A stretch of DNA of 64,000 bases from Novosphingobium cyanobacteriorum (GTDB taxonomy: Bacteria; Pseudomonadota; Alphaproteobacteria; Sphingomonadales; Sphingomonadaceae): the NCBI RefSeq assembly GCF_029436685.1, contig NZ_JAROCY010000004.1:1-64000 (forward strand). The letters are read 5' to 3'. Shown piece by piece: positions 8,078-18,027 of the stretch. The translations under genes and the position numbers were made by a program. The notes under the pieces are model-generated. The model made no database searches, had not been told where the DNA came from, and worked only from the letters and a program-made list of their open reading frames with translations. Position 1 is the first letter of the stretch. Each line of letters opens with the position of its first letter.

Positions 8078-9145
8078 TCAGGCCGTCGTCTCTATTGCTT
8101 CAGAAGCTTCGGCGGCCTCGGTGGCGGCGCGGTCGTTGCGTTCGGCCTGCCGTTCCAGCGCGATCTTGAGCATCGCCACGATCGGGTCGGCCAGTGCCAG
8201 GCCGAGGATGCCGAACATCACGCCCATGATCAGCTGCGCGCCCAGCACCAACGCCGGGGCAAGGTCGGCAGTGCGCTTGGCCACCATCGGCACGATGATG
8301 TTGCCATCCACCGTCTGCACCACCAGGTACACGACCATGCAGTAGATGCCCATGTTGGTGCCGCCCGAGAAGCCGACCAGCACCATCAGGGCGCCGGAGA
8401 TCGGGGCGCCGATATTGGGCAGGAACGCCAGCAGCCCCGTGAGCAGGCCGAGCAGCGCCGCCATGGGCACGCCATAGACGGCCAGCAGCGCCCAGGTGGC
8501 GATCCCTTCCACCGCCATGCCGATCAGCCGCCCGAACAGCAGCATGCGCAGGGCACGGCCCATGCGGTGTGCGGTGCCATGCCAATGCGCACGGCTCGCT
8601 TCGGGCAGCATCCAGGCCAGTCCGCGCTGGTACAGGTCCGGCTCAAGCACGAAGTAGATGCCGAGGATCATGATGAGGAAAGCGGTGGTGAAGCCGCCGA
8701 AGATGCCGCCCAGCGCCTTGGTGACCGGGCCGACGCCGCCGATCAGCTGTTCCGCCACGCGCGAGAAATCGGCCTGCTGAACGGTGATGCCACGGCTGTT
8801 GGCCCATTCGAGCAGCCGCGCGGCCTGGGTGTTGATGATGGCGGGAAGTTCAGCCGCCTGCGCCGCGATCTGGTTTCCGGCAAAGAACACCAGCCATACG
8901 AGGAAGGCGACCGCGGCCATCAGCACGATGGCGATGCGCAATCCGCGCGGGATCGGCGCGACACGTGCAAGAAGCCGCTGGCCGCCGTCGATCATGGCGG
9001 CAAAGACGATGCCGCCGAAGATCACCAGCAGGGGCTGGGCCAGGAACACGGCCAAGGCCACCAGCGCGGCGGTGCCGATCCAGACGGCCGCCTTCTTGGC
9101 TTCGGAGCGGACGACGTCGTCCTGGATGTCGGTAGGACCGGCCAT
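8078..9145 (-). CDS. AI-2E family transporter (PerM-like)
   Basis: This 355-aa integral membrane protein has several hydrophobic helices, a central soluble segment (about residues 85-160) and a C-terminal group of helices with LTGLLAFLPNIGAPISGAL, typical of the AI-2E/PerM family. Members export small signals or exchange ions; the substrate cannot be told from sequence. I start it at 9145 because that ATG overlaps the lepB stop as TGATG. A longer reading from 9241 would lie wholly inside lepB. Confidence 0.88.
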   Translation of the reverse strand: MAGPTDIQDDVVRSEAKKAAVWIGTAALVALAVFLAQPLLVIFGGIVFAAMIDGGQRLLARVAPIPRGLRIAIVLMAAVAFLVWLVFFAGNQIAAQAAELPAIINTQAARLLEWANSRGITVQQADFSRVAEQLIGGVGPVTKALGGIFGGFTTAFLIMILGIYFVLEPDLYQRGLAWMLPEASRAHWHGTAHRMGRALRMLLFGRLIGMAVEGIATWALLAVYGVPMAALLGLLTGLLAFLPNIGAPISGALMVLVGFSGGTNMGIYCMVVYLVVQTVDGNIIVPMVAKRTADLAPALVLGAQLIMGVMFGILGLALADPIVAMLKIALERQAERNDRAATEAAEASEAIETTA

Positions 9146-10044
9146 CAGCGTGCCTGCACGCTGGAGGGCGGATCGGGCAAAGGCTTTGCGATCATGGGGC
9201 GCAATCTGGTCCACGCGCGCCCCGGGCGCAAGGAGTTCCACCAGTTGAGCGGATTGAGCGAGGACGATCCGTCGAGCGAGAAGGTGACGAATTCGGCGCG
9301 GCCGCCGACGCTGGAAAGCGGCACCGGCCCGCCCAGCCCCTTTTCCTCGATAGGGGCGCGGCTGTCCGCGGAATGGTCGCGGTTGTCACCCATCAGGAAG
9401 ACGTGGCCCGGTGGGACGGTGACCTGCGCATAGTTGTCCAGCGGTTGAGCGGTGTGATCAATGATCCGGTAGGTGGCGCCGTTCGGCAGCGTTTCGCGGA
9501 ACACGGGCAGTTCGCAATACATCTTCCCGTCCGGCGCGCGGAAGCGCAGGCCGGGAAACTCCTCGGGCTCGCACGGCTGGTTGGCATCGACCGGCAAATC
9601 GATTGGCGATTCGGAGACCTGCGGAACCGGCTTGCCGTTCAGGATGATCTGGCCGCCCACCACTGAAATGCGATCACCCGGCAGCGCCACGACGCGCTTG
9701 ATGTAGTCGTCGTCGCTGTTGGGCGGCACGACGATGACGATATCGCCATATTCCGGCGTGCGCGGCAGGATCCGCGTCTGGCTGCGCGGCAGGACGTGGA
9801 ACGAGGCGGAGACCCACGACCAGCCATAGGGATACTTGCTGACCACCAGCCGATCCCCAACCAGCAGGTTGGGCATCATCGAGATGCTGGGAATGTAGAA
9901 CGGCTTGGCCACCAGGCTGTGAAAGCCGATCACCGCCAGCAGCATCAACGCCAGCCCCCGCAGCTCGACCCACCAGTTCGTGCCGCTGTCCTGTTCGGTT
10001 GCGGGCGATTCGGCAGGTGCCTGTTCGCCTTCGGTGTCGCTCAT
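9145..10044 (-). CDS. lepB: Signal peptidase I
   Basis: This 299-aa enzyme removes signal peptides from exported proteins at the inner membrane. One N-terminal helix (about 29-47) precedes the catalytic SISMMP motif with Ser55, and the general base Lys116 sits in [11 protein letters not shown]. The box [12 protein letters not shown] is near the C-terminus. The ATG at 10044 overlaps the acpS stop (ATGA), which decides the start over a longer reading. In many alphaproteobacteria lepB is followed by rnc and era; here the AI-2E transporter follows instead. Confidence 0.95.
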   Translation of the reverse strand: MSDTEGEQAPAESPATEQDSGTNWWVELRGLALMLLAVIGFHSLVAKPFYIPSISMMPNLLVGDRLVVSKYPYGWSWVSASFHVLPRSQTRILPRTPEYGDIVIVVPPNSDDDYIKRVVALPGDRISVVGGQIILNGKPVPQVSESPIDLPVDANQPCEPEEFPGLRFRAPDGKMYCELPVFRETLPNGATYRIIDHTAQPLDNYAQVTVPPGHVFLMGDNRDHSADSRAPIEEKGLGGPVPLSSVGGRAEFVTFSLDGSSSLNPLNWWNSLRPGRAWTRLRPMIAKPLPDPPSSVQAR

Positions 10045-10457
10045 GCAGCCACGCCCGGCAGCGGCCGTGCTTCGATCACCACGAAGGCCTGCGCCCATGG
10101 GTGGTCATCGGTCAATGTCAGGTGGACGACTGCCTCGTGCCCTTCTGGCGTGATCGCGGCGAGTCTGGCGGCCGCGCCTCCGGTCAGCGCAAGGGTTGGC
10201 GCGCCACTGCGGGCATTGACCACGCCGATGTCCTTCATGAACACGCCGGCCTTGAACCCGGTGCCGACCGCCTTCGAAAAGGCCTCCTTGGCGGCGAAGC
10301 GCTTGGCGAGGGTGCCGGCCTTGGTGAACGGGCGGCGCTCAGCCTTGGCGCGTTCGATCTCGGTAAAGACGCGCTGTTCGAATCGCTCACCGAAACGCGC
10401 CAGCGAGTTCTGGATGCGCTCGATGTTGCACAGGTCCGAACCCATCCCGATGATCAT
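10041..10457 (-). CDS. acpS: Holo-[acyl-carrier-protein] synthase
   Basis: This 138-aa enzyme transfers 4'-phosphopantetheine from CoA to apo-ACP. It has the [10 protein letters not shown] start motif, with the metal-binding Asp, and [15 protein letters not shown], both diagnostic of AcpS. It lies 22 bp after pdxJ and overlaps lepB by 4 bp in the conserved order pdxJ-acpS-lepB. Confidence 0.96.
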   Translation of the reverse strand: MIIGMGSDLCNIERIQNSLARFGERFEQRVFTEIERAKAERRPFTKAGTLAKRFAAKEAFSKAVGTGFKAGVFMKDIGVVNARSGAPTLALTGGAAARLAAITPEGHEAVVHLTLTDDHPWAQAFVVIEARPLPGVAA

Positions 10458-10479
10458 GAAGCAGCCTTCGCCTTGCGGC

Positions 10480-11244
10480 TCACCGCGCCGCGTCCATCAG
10501 TTCGCGCATCCGGCGCACGCTCTGTTCAAGCCCGCAGAAGATCGCCTCGCCGATCAGGTAGTGGCCGATGTTCAGTTCGGCCAGCTGCGGAATGGCGGCA
10601 ATCGGCTGGACGTTGTCATAGGTGAGGCCGTGGCCCGCATGCGGTTCGATGCCGTTGCGCGCGGCGAGTGCGGCCATGTCGGCGATTCGCTTCAGTTCGA
10701 CAGCGCGCGCATCCCCTTCGGCATGGGCATATTCACCGGTGTGCAGTTCCACCACCGGCGCACCCAGCTTCATCGCCGCTTCGATCTGGCGTGGTTCCGG
10801 CGCGATGAACAGGCTGACGCGAATGCCCACGTCGGTCAGGCGCGCGACGATGGGCGCGAGCCGGTTGTGCTGGCCCGCGGCGTCGAGGCCGCCTTCGGTC
10901 GTACGCTCCTCGCGCCGTTCGGGCACGATGCAGGCGGCGTGCGGCCTGTGCCGCAGGGCGATGGCCAGCATCTCGTCGGTTGCGGCCATCTCTAGGTTAA
11001 GCGGCAGGTCCGTGGCGGCCTGGATGCGGGCAAGGTCTTCGTCACGGATGTGGCGGCGGTCCTCGCGCAGGTGCGCGGTGATGCCGTCTCCACCAACACT
11101 GGCGACGATCTCTGCCGCGCGCACGGGATCGGGATGTTCCCCACCGCGCGCGTTGCGGATGGTCGCGACATGGTCGATGTTGACGCCCAGCCGGAGCCGG
11201 CCCGGAGCCAGCACGTTCCGGGGGCTGCCCGCCGGGGGCATCAT
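10480..11244 (-). CDS. pdxJ: Pyridoxine 5'-phosphate synthase
   Basis: This 254-aa TIM-barrel enzyme condenses 1-deoxyxylulose 5-phosphate with 3-amino-2-oxopropyl phosphate to give pyridoxine 5'-phosphate. [33 protein letters not shown] and AGHGLTYDN are family signatures. Two tandem ATGs overlap the pyrE stop, so pyrE and pdxJ are coupled. Confidence 0.96.
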   Translation of the reverse strand: MMPPAGSPRNVLAPGRLRLGVNIDHVATIRNARGGEHPDPVRAAEIVASVGGDGITAHLREDRRHIRDEDLARIQAATDLPLNLEMAATDEMLAIALRHRPHAACIVPERREERTTEGGLDAAGQHNRLAPIVARLTDVGIRVSLFIAPEPRQIEAAMKLGAPVVELHTGEYAHAEGDARAVELKRIADMAALAARNGIEPHAGHGLTYDNVQPIAAIPQLAELNIGHYLIGEAIFCGLEQSVRRMRELMDAAR

Positions 11245-11825
11245 GCCTGTGCCCGGCTGCCCGGCTTGATCGCCGGCGTGGCTGCGAGTTCGGGCGGAAG
11301 CTCGTCGGGCGCGTAAGTCGGGAAATTCAGCTGCACCAGCGGGTAGAACGGCACCCCGAGGTCAACCGCGCCGGCCGAACGGTCGACCAGCGCCGCTCCC
11401 GCGATGACCTCGCCGCCCGCTTCCTCGATCGCCTTGATCGCCTCGCGGCTGGAAAGGCCGGTGGTGACGACGTCTTCTACCATCAGCACCTTCTCGCCCT
11501 GCGCCAGGGAGAATCCGCGGCGAAGCTCGAATGTGCCGGTGGGCCGTTCGACAAACAGGGCTTCCACGCCCAGTGCGCGGCCCATCTCATGGCCGATGAT
11601 CACGCCGCCCATGGCGGGCGAGACGACCTTCTGTATCTGCTGGCGCACATCGCGCGGCAGCTTGGCCGCCAGCGCCGCGGCAAGGCGGGACGCGCGCATG
11701 GGGTCCATAAGGACTCGCGCGCATTGAAGGTAGTGCGCGCTGTGGCGGCCGGAGGAGAGCAGGAAGTGCCCTTCCAGCAGGGCTTGGCTCGCCCGGAATT
11801 CGGAAAGGATTTCGTCGTCCTGCAT
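11241..11825 (-). CDS. pyrE: Orotate phosphoribosyltransferase
   Basis: This 194-aa enzyme makes orotidine 5'-phosphate from orotate and PRPP in pyrimidine synthesis. The PRPP loop [13 protein letters not shown] and the segment [18 protein letters not shown] are clear. It is the first gene of the minus-strand run pyrE-pdxJ-acpS-lepB. The dihydroorotase gene pyrC is elsewhere in the window (32 kb). Confidence 0.96.
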   Translation of the reverse strand: MQDDEILSEFRASQALLEGHFLLSSGRHSAHYLQCARVLMDPMRASRLAAALAAKLPRDVRQQIQKVVSPAMGGVIIGHEMGRALGVEALFVERPTGTFELRRGFSLAQGEKVLMVEDVVTTGLSSREAIKAIEEAGGEVIAGAALVDRSAGAVDLGVPFYPLVQLNFPTYAPDELPPELAATPAIKPGSRAQA

Positions 11826-11860
11826 CGCGCCTGTCGTCCATCGTGGCCGGGCAATCCGGC

Positions 11861-11870
11861 CTTATATATA
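11861..11870 (-). promoter_or_regulatory. -10-like region of the pyrE promoter
   Basis: On the minus strand this AT-rich block reads TATATATAAG, about 36 bp before the pyrE ATG, in otherwise GC-rich sequence. No convincing -35 is seen. It is the only good -10 candidate for the operon. Confidence 0.4.
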
Positions 11871-11967
11871 CAGGCGCGCCAAATGGCCTCTGCCACGGTG
11901 CTCTGCAAGCCTTTTCGGCAGGTGGCGCAAGTGCCCGAAGGTGGCTTAAAAAATCCCCTCAGGGCGC

Positions 11968-11998
11968 TTGAGGACAAGGACAACCGCGCGTATAGGCC
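11968..11998 (+). promoter_or_regulatory. Promoter of coxB
   Basis: TTGAGG (11968-11973) and TATAGG (11991-11996) are separated by exactly 17 bp, a good sigma-70 layout, about 80 bp upstream of coxB. The 14-mer CGCGCGTATAGGCC (11985-11998) recurs exactly in front of ctaB at 18155-18168, suggesting common control of the split cytochrome oxidase genes. Confidence 0.6.
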
Positions 11999-12076
11999 GG
12001 TCCAATCGAGGGTATTAGAGGGGTTTGCGTGCGCCGTTCGGGCGTGGCGCATACAGGGAAAGCGGAACTTTTGACG

Positions 12077-13117
12077 ATGAGTCTTGCCGATACCGCCCGC
12101 GTCATGGGCAAAGCGATCCGGACCGTCGGCCTTGCGGCCGCGCTGGCGATCGCCCCGCAGGCCGCCATGGCCGCTCCGGCAGCCGCGCCTGCGGCAGAAG
12201 CAGCCGCTCCGGTTGCCGCCGCCGCCGCTCCGGCTGCCGAGGCGGCCGCCGCGCCTGCGGCTGACAAGTATGTTCCGATGAAGCCCGTTGCGGGCAAGGG
12301 GCAGCCGGTCGAAGGTCGCATCGGTTTCCAGGACCAGTATTCGCCCACGGGCAAGGAAGCGCTGGTCATGCACGATTACGTGCTGATGCCGATCATCACC
12401 GTGATCTCGCTGTTCGTCCTGTTTCTCCTGCTGGTCGTGATGGCGCGCTTCAACCGCCGCGCCAACCCGGTGGCGTCGAAGACCAGCCACAACACCCTGA
12501 TCGAAGTGGTGTGGACGCTGGTCCCCGTGCTGATCCTGGTGGTGATCGCGGTGCCTTCGATCCGCCTGATCGCCCACCAGTACAAGCCGGCGCCCAAGGG
12601 CGCGCTGACGGTGAAGGTCACCGGTTACCAGTGGTACTGGGGCTATAGCTATCCGGACAACGGCGGGTTCGAAGTGATCTCGAACATGCTGCCCGACGAA
12701 GAGGCCCTGAAGCGTGGCGAGCAGCCGCAGCTTGGCGCCGATGCCCGCATGGTCGTTCCGGCCGGCGAGGACATCCGCATCCAGACCACCGGCGCTGACG
12801 TGATCCACGCCTTCGCCGTGCCTTCGCTGTGGTTCAAGCTCGATGCCGTTCCGGGCCGGATCAACGAGAAGGTGATCCACATCGACGAGCCCGGCGTGTA
12901 CTATGGCCAGTGCTCTGAACTGTGCGGCGTCCGTCATGGCTACATGCCGATCGTGGTCGAAGCGCTGCCCCGGCCGAAGTTCGAAGCCTGGGTGAAGGAA
13001 CAGGGCGGCACCGTTGGTGGCGCTGCAGCAGCCGCGCCCGCCGCGGTCACCCCGGCGGCAGCCGCCGCTCCCGCCCCGGCTCCTGCGGCAGACGCTTCTG
13101 CCGCGCCCGCCGCGTAA
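12077..13117 (+). CDS. coxB: Cytochrome c oxidase subunit II (aa3 type)
   Basis: This 346-aa protein receives electrons from cytochrome c through the binuclear CuA centre: GQCSELCGVRHGYMP holds the CuA Cys, His and Met ligands, and GYQWYWGY is the electron-entry aromatic patch. A signal peptide (to about residue 32) precedes an unusual Ala/Pro/Glu-rich linker (33-62) and two membrane helices. The C-terminus has a second Ala/Pro-rich tail of about 30 residues. I start at ATG 12077; a GTG at 12029 is possible but adds no signal-peptide logic. coxA follows 27 bp later. Confidence 0.93.
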   Translation: MSLADTARVMGKAIRTVGLAAALAIAPQAAMAAPAAAPAAEAAAPVAAAAAPAAEAAAAPAADKYVPMKPVAGKGQPVEGRIGFQDQYSPTGKEALVMHDYVLMPIITVISLFVLFLLLVVMARFNRRANPVASKTSHNTLIEVVWTLVPVLILVVIAVPSIRLIAHQYKPAPKGALTVKVTGYQWYWGYSYPDNGGFEVISNMLPDEEALKRGEQPQLGADARMVVPAGEDIRIQTTGADVIHAFAVPSLWFKLDAVPGRINEKVIHIDEPGVYYGQCSELCGVRHGYMPIVVEALPRPKFEAWVKEQGGTVGGAAAAAPAAVTPAAAAAPAPAPAADASAAPAA

Positions 13118-13144
13118 GAATTCCAAGGACAAGGTTCGCACGAG

Positions 13145-14833
13145 ATGGCCACCATACCAGCCGAAGGCTTCGATGCGCACGACCATGCGCACGACCATGA
13201 TCATGATCACAAGCCGGCGTTCTTCGCTCGCTGGTTCATGTCCACCAACCACAAGGACATCGGCACGATGTACCTTATCTTCGCGATCTTCGCGGGGGTC
13301 ATCGGTGGCGCCGTGTCAGGCATGATGCGCGCGGAACTGGCGCAGCCGGGCATCCAGTACCTTGGCATGTTTGCCAAGTTCCTGGGCGAATCGAGCCCGA
13401 GCTTCGACCAGCAGCTTCACCTGTGGAACGTGCTGATCACCGCCCACGGCCTGATCATGGTGTTCTTCATGGTCATGCCCGCGATCATCGGCGGCTTCGG
13501 CAACTGGTTCGTGCCTCTCATGATCGGTGCGCCTGACATGGCGTTCCCGCGCATGAACAACATCTCGTTCTGGCTGACCGTCTCGGGCTTCCTGTCGCTG
13601 ATGTTCTCGGCCTTCGTGCCGGGTGGCGTCGGCAATGGCGCCGGCACCGGCTGGACTGTCTATGCCCCGCTGTCCACCACCGGCTCGGTCGGTCCGGCAG
13701 TCGACTTCGCGATCTTCTCGCTCCACCTTGCGGGTGCGGGCTCGATCCTGGGTGCGATCAACTTCATCACCACCATCTTCAACATGCGCGCGCCGGGGAT
13801 GACCCTGCACAAGATGCCGCTGTTCGTGTGGTCGGTGCTGGTCACCGCGTTCCTGCTGCTGCTGTCGCTGCCGGTCCTTGCCGCCGCAATCACCATGCTG
13901 CTGACCGACCGCAACTTCGGCACCACGTTCTTCGATCCCGCCGGCGGCGGCGATCCGGTCCTTTACCAGCACCTGTTCTGGTTCTTCGGCCACCCCGAAG
14001 TGTACATCATGATCCTGCCCGGCTTCGGCATGATCAGCCAGATCATCTCCACCTTCAGCCGCAAGCCGGTGTTCGGTTATCTCGGCATGGCCTACGCCAT
14101 GGTGGCGATCGGTGTCGTAGGGTTCATCGTGTGGGCCCACCACATGTACACGACCGGCCTCGACGTGAACACGAAGATGTACTTCACGGCGGCGACCATG
14201 GTCATCGCGGTGCCGACCGGCATCAAGATCTTCTCGTGGATCGCCACGATGTGGGGTGGCTCGATCGAGTTCAAGTCGCCGATGGTCTGGGCGATCGGCT
14301 TCATCTTCCTGTTCACCGTGGGCGGCGTTACCGGCGTGGTGCTTTCCAACGGCGGCATCGACGACAACCTGCAGGACACCTACTACGTGGTGGCACACTT
14401 CCACTATGTGCTGTCGCTGGGTGCAGTGACCTCGCTCTTCGCCGGATTCTTCTACTGGTTCCCGAAGATGAGCGGCCGGATGCACAGCGAGTTCCTCTCG
14501 CACCTGCAGTTCTGGGTGTTCTTCGTGGGCGTGAACACGATCTTCTTCCCGATGCACTTCCTGGGCACCCAGGGCATGCCGCGCCGGTATCCGGACTATG
14601 CCCCCGCGTTTGAATACTGGAACAAGATCGCTTCGATCGGCTACGAGATCATGGCCGTGTCGATCGTGATCTTCTTCATCAACATCGCCTACGCGTTCCT
14701 TGCCGGCAAGAAGGCCGCGCCGAACTACTGGGGCGAAGGTGCGACGACGCTGGAGTGGACGCTGTCCTCGCCCCCGCCGTTCCACCAGTTCGAAACGCTG
14801 CCGGTCATCGACGATACCGCGCACGCGCACTGA
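13145..14833 (+). CDS. coxA: Cytochrome c oxidase subunit I (aa3 type)
   Basis: This 562-aa protein has twelve membrane helices and carries haem a, haem a3 and CuB. Visible signatures are [29 protein letters not shown] with the CuB His and the cross-linked Tyr, HHMYTTG, and [10 protein letters not shown] with the haem ligands. The cytoplasmic N-terminus has a His/Asp-rich run (about residues 10-23) before the conserved [14 protein letters not shown]. It follows coxB closely and ends at a strong terminator. Confidence 0.97.
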   Translation: MATIPAEGFDAHDHAHDHDHDHKPAFFARWFMSTNHKDIGTMYLIFAIFAGVIGGAVSGMMRAELAQPGIQYLGMFAKFLGESSPSFDQQLHLWNVLITAHGLIMVFFMVMPAIIGGFGNWFVPLMIGAPDMAFPRMNNISFWLTVSGFLSLMFSAFVPGGVGNGAGTGWTVYAPLSTTGSVGPAVDFAIFSLHLAGAGSILGAINFITTIFNMRAPGMTLHKMPLFVWSVLVTAFLLLLSLPVLAAAITMLLTDRNFGTTFFDPAGGGDPVLYQHLFWFFGHPEVYIMILPGFGMISQIISTFSRKPVFGYLGMAYAMVAIGVVGFIVWAHHMYTTGLDVNTKMYFTAATMVIAVPTGIKIFSWIATMWGGSIEFKSPMVWAIGFIFLFTVGGVTGVVLSNGGIDDNLQDTYYVVAHFHYVLSLGAVTSLFAGFFYWFPKMSGRMHSEFLSHLQFWVFFVGVNTIFFPMHFLGTQGMPRRYPDYAPAFEYWNKIASIGYEIMAVSIVIFFINIAYAFLAGKKAAPNYWGEGATTLEWTLSSPPPFHQFETLPVIDDTAHAH

Positions 14834-14864
14834 TCCCGACTGGCGACAGTTGGATCAAAGAAAG

Positions 14865-14892
14865 AGGGCCCCGGGAGACCGGGGCCCTTTTC
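14865..14892 (+). terminator. Rho-independent terminator after coxA
   Basis: AGGGCCCCGG (14865-14874) pairs perfectly with CCGGGGCCCT (14879-14888) around the GAGA loop, followed by TTTCGTTT. The stem can be extended by A-T pairs on both sides, so it may also serve the convergent oxygenase gene. It ends coxBA transcription and separates coxBA from the ctaB gene cluster. Confidence 0.88.
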
Positions 14893-14985
14893 GTTTGTCA
14901 GTCTGTCCAGCGCATTGCATGTAGACGTTCCAATCGCTGGCGTCTCGCCGCGCCAATTCGCTGGCCCGGCGAGACAGCGTATCGG

Positions 14986-16005
14986 CTACACCGCATCCGC
15001 TCCTTCGATCGCTTCGTCCCTGCGCATCTGCATCAGCTTGCGGCGCGCGCGGATGGCTGCCGCGTCAGAGGGCATGATCACCGGCCGCATTTCCCAGAAG
15101 TCCCGCCCCTTCATCGCCTCTTGCTGGGCGCGGATCATGGGTTCGTCTTCTTCAAGGAACACACGCCGAGCCATGGCAGCGGCCTCCTCGCCATGCCCGC
15201 GCGTGAAGAAATAGTGCGTCTCTGTAGCGGTCTTGGGCGTCAGGATATGCGGGTTGGCCATCGGCGGAACCACCAGGTCGTTCCTGTCGGTGCCGGTGCG
15301 CGCCATGCCGATGTACAGCGCCAGCGAGGCGGGCGCATGCCAGCGGATGTGAAGCCATTGGTCCACCGGGACTCCAGGCCCCACGATCGGTTCCGCCCAG
15401 ACCGGCGCGCGCGAACCGACCATGTCCCACTTGTTCCAGAGGCCTCCCGAAGCATCGGTCTCGACCGTCTGCTTGCCACACTCGAACAGCGAGCCGTTCA
15501 CGCCGAAGGTCTCCACGTGAAGGAATTCCGCGTGGCTGAGGTCCAGCAGATTGTCCGAGATCAGCTCGTAGTTGACGTCCATGACAAGGTGGTCGCGCGC
15601 GTCGCTGGCGTCATCGATGAACGAAAAATCGGGGATCAGGGCAGGATCGGCCCGGTCCGGGGCACCCGGCCAGAACCAAAGCGCGCCATCCTTTTCGACG
15701 ATCGGGCGTGCAGCAACTTTCGTTTCAGGTGGCACTTCGCGACCGAAGGGATTGAATACGCAGGCGCCATCGGTGTCGAAGGTCAGCCCGTGATACCCGC
15801 AAGCCACGGTGTCACCTTTGCGCTTGCCCCTGCTCAAAGGGACAAACCGGTGCGGGCATCGGTCTGCCATCATCGCCCAAGAGCCATCGGACTTGCGCAG
15901 GATGAGCCAGGGCTCGTCAAGAAAGGTGCGGGCCAGGAAGCCGTCTTCGGGCACTTCGTTGGCCCAGGCCGCCATGTACCAGGTGTTGCGTACGAACTCC
16001 GACAT
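14986..16005 (-). CDS. Rieske [2Fe-2S] aromatic oxygenase, VanA-like
   Basis: This 339-aa protein resembles vanillate O-demethylase and related Rieske mono-oxygenase subunits. The Rieske cluster is formed by Cys50-x-His52 (CPHR) and Cys69-x2-His72 (CGYHG). The mononuclear iron site lies in NLLDLSHAEFLH (His158, His163). Such enzymes demethylate or hydroxylate aromatic acids using electrons from a separate reductase, and no reductase gene is adjacent. GGAGAG lies just before the ATG. The gene sits on the opposite strand inside the cytochrome oxidase region, which suggests insertion of an accessory block. The substrate is not predictable. Confidence 0.85.
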   Translation of the reverse strand: MSEFVRNTWYMAAWANEVPEDGFLARTFLDEPWLILRKSDGSWAMMADRCPHRFVPLSRGKRKGDTVACGYHGLTFDTDGACVFNPFGREVPPETKVAARPIVEKDGALWFWPGAPDRADPALIPDFSFIDDASDARDHLVMDVNYELISDNLLDLSHAEFLHVETFGVNGSLFECGKQTVETDASGGLWNKWDMVGSRAPVWAEPIVGPGVPVDQWLHIRWHAPASLALYIGMARTGTDRNDLVVPPMANPHILTPKTATETHYFFTRGHGEEAAAMARRVFLEEDEPMIRAQQEAMKGRDFWEMRPVIMPSDAAAIRARRKLMQMRRDEAIEGADAV

Positions 16006-16231
16006 TCATCTCTCCGTCTTCACGGGGAGCGGGCACAGCCGGTATCGTTTTGAATCTCGCATGCCCGCACCCACACGCGGGATCGTCCCGCATCAAAGTT
16101 GTGGGGCCTGCAGCTGGCGCCATGCGCCATCCCAAACCGGCGAACGCCGGTAACCAGGCTTTCCCTGCCAAGCAGGTCTCACCCCCATAAATTAGAATGT
16201 GGGTTCAAGTCAAGCTTTGTCCGGTATCGAA

Positions 16232-17503
16232 TCACTCGGGCTTAACGATGACACCTCCTTTCATCACCATCCGTACCTTCCTCAGGGCGGCGATATTGGT
16301 GGAGGGATCGCCTTCAACGGCAATCAGGTCGGCCAGCATGCCCGGCTTCACGCTGCCCAGTCGGTCACCAATTCCGAACAGTCCTGCATTGCCAGAAGTG
16401 GCCGCCAGCAGCACCTTGCCGGCTGTCATGCCTGCCTGCTGCATCAACTCCATCTCGCGCACGTTGTCTCCGTGTGCAAACACGCCGACGTCGCCTCCCA
16501 TGCAGATCGGTGTTCCAGCGGCCAGCGCAAGCCGAAACGCGCGTCGGCTGTCGGTTACCATCGCCGGTCCGGGCTCTCTGCCATTCCAGCCGCGATAACG
16601 CGCGATCGCATCGCCGGCGGCAAGCGTGGGACAGTAACCGATGCCCTTGTCCCGCATCGCCTTGAATAACGCCGGAGTGCCTTCGTCGCCGTGTTCGATT
16701 GTATCGGCACCTGCAGCAATGGCCCGTGCCATGCCCTCGGCAGTGTTGGCATGCACCGCCACGGGACGGCCCGCATCATGCGCTGTCTTGACGGCTGCGC
16801 CGATCTCGTCCGCTGACAACGTTGGCCGGCTGTTTTCGCCGCCTTGGTAATGATAGTCGGCGTAGAGCTTGATCAGGTCTGCCCCCGCAGCAATCTGCTG
16901 GCGAACGGCGCGGACCATTCCCTCTATCCCGCTGGCCTCCTGTGCGCCTTGCGGAACCGCAATGCCTGGCTCGAAGCCCTTGGGGCCATAGGCGCCCTCG
17001 GCAACAATGGCCTTTGTCGCGACGAGCATGCGCGGGCCGGGCACGATTCCCTGGGCAATCGCATCGCGCAGGCCGACATCGGCAAATCCTGCCCCCTCGG
17101 TGCCGAGGTCGCGCTCGGTTGTGAACCCTGCCATCAGAGTGGCGCGCGCCTGCGCCGTCGCCCGCGCAGTCCGCAGCGCAAGCGATTCATGCAGGACCTG
17201 GTCGTTCCAACTCGTCTCATTGTAGGGATGCAGGAAAAGGTGGCCGTGGCCCTCGATCATGCCGGGCATCAGCGTCTGCCGCGGCAGCTCGATCACCTGC
17301 GCATCGGCAGGGGCGGTCAGTGCTGGTCCCACGGCAATGATTTTCTCGCCCTCAATCAGCACCTGCCAGCCCGCATGCGTGGTTTCCCCAAGGCCATCGA
17401 ACACGGCTGCCGGCCTCAACAGGATCGGAGCGGCCAGAGACGGGCTGGCAGCCGCGCCGGCCAGAAGCATCGCCAGCGCGTTACGGGTGTGCAGCAGCTT
17501 CAT
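16232..17503 (-). CDS. Exported amidohydrolase family metalloenzyme
   Basis: This 423-aa protein belongs to the amidohydrolase superfamily, in the imidazolonepropionase/prolidase-like group. A signal peptide (1-25) suggests periplasmic location. The first metal ligands are His86 and His88 in EGHGH; later motifs are DLIKLYADYHYQ, PVAVHANTAEGM, DTIEHGDE and GGDVGVFAHG, and the barrel is closed by GSVKPGMLADLIAVEGDP. It likely hydrolyses a cyclic amide or a dipeptide bond. ATG 17503 overlaps the upstream thioredoxin-like stop (ATGA), so I prefer it to an in-frame GTG 12 bp earlier. Confidence 0.85.
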   Translation of the reverse strand: MKLLHTRNALAMLLAGAAASPSLAAPILLRPAAVFDGLGETTHAGWQVLIEGEKIIAVGPALTAPADAQVIELPRQTLMPGMIEGHGHLFLHPYNETSWNDQVLHESLALRTARATAQARATLMAGFTTERDLGTEGAGFADVGLRDAIAQGIVPGPRMLVATKAIVAEGAYGPKGFEPGIAVPQGAQEASGIEGMVRAVRQQIAAGADLIKLYADYHYQGGENSRPTLSADEIGAAVKTAHDAGRPVAVHANTAEGMARAIAAGADTIEHGDEGTPALFKAMRDKGIGYCPTLAAGDAIARYRGWNGREPGPAMVTDSRRAFRLALAAGTPICMGGDVGVFAHGDNVREMELMQQAGMTAGKVLLAATSGNAGLFGIGDRLGSVKPGMLADLIAVEGDPSTNIAALRKVRMVMKGGVIVKPE

Positions 17504-18027
17504 TTCGCTGGCCACTGCGCAAGCCAGTCTGCCAAACCCTGTGGCGACATGCTGCGGGCATCGGCCAGCGCCGTCACGCGCCCGGCATTGACCAGCTTGC
17601 CGGTGCGGGGATTGACGATCAGGAGAGCTGGCACGCCTTCCAGTCTATCGGTGATGCCATAGCGCGCGGGCACCTGCAGGTTCTTGTTGAACCGGCCCAC
17701 ATCGACGGTCACGATCTCGTATCGCGCGGCAACCCACTGGCGCAGTGGGGCGGTTTCCATCACGCCCGCAAGAATGCGGCAATCCAGGCACCAGTTGCCG
17801 CCCAGATCAACCAGCAGCAGCTTGCCGGCCTTCTTCGCGCGCGCCCTGGCCGCAGCGACGGCGGCATCGGTGGCTTTTGCATCGGCCGCCTCGTCATAAG
17901 GCTTGGGCAGCGGCTGGGCGAGATCGTTGAACCTGGCGATCGGCATGTGCGGGGCCTTGGCCGCCAGCGCGGGCGTCGCGGTCAGTGTGGCCAGGATGGC
18001 AAGGGAAAGCAGATGGAACTTGCGCAT
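17500..18027 (-). CDS. Exported thioredoxin-like protein
   Basis: This 175-aa protein has a signal peptide ([20 protein letters not shown], cut near residue 23) and a thioredoxin-fold domain of the Thioredoxin_7/DsbD-gamma type. The redox motif is Cys80-Leu-Asp-Cys83 in GNWCLDC, with the cis-Pro in EGVPALLIV. It probably reduces or oxidises periplasmic thiols. It is coupled to the amidohydrolase gene by a 4-bp overlap. I chose the start that gives a proper signal peptide. Confidence 0.82.
   Translation of the reverse strand: MRKFHLLSLAILATLTATPALAAKAPHMPIARFNDLAQPLPKPYDEAADAKATDAAVAAARARAKKAGKLLLVDLGGNWCLDCRILAGVMETAPLRQWVAARYEIVTVDVGRFNKNLQVPARYGITDRLEGVPALLIVNPRTGKLVNAGRVTALADARSMSPQGLADWLAQWPAK

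Noticed and set aside
13316-14830. 504-residue open frame antisense to coxA
   Set aside because: It is the reverse frame of a strongly conserved gene, full of His/Glu/Arg repeats and without domains.
16195-16235. GGTTCAAGTC, similar to a tRNA T-arm
   Set aside because: The flanking bases do not pair to form a T-stem and no acceptor or anticodon arm is present.
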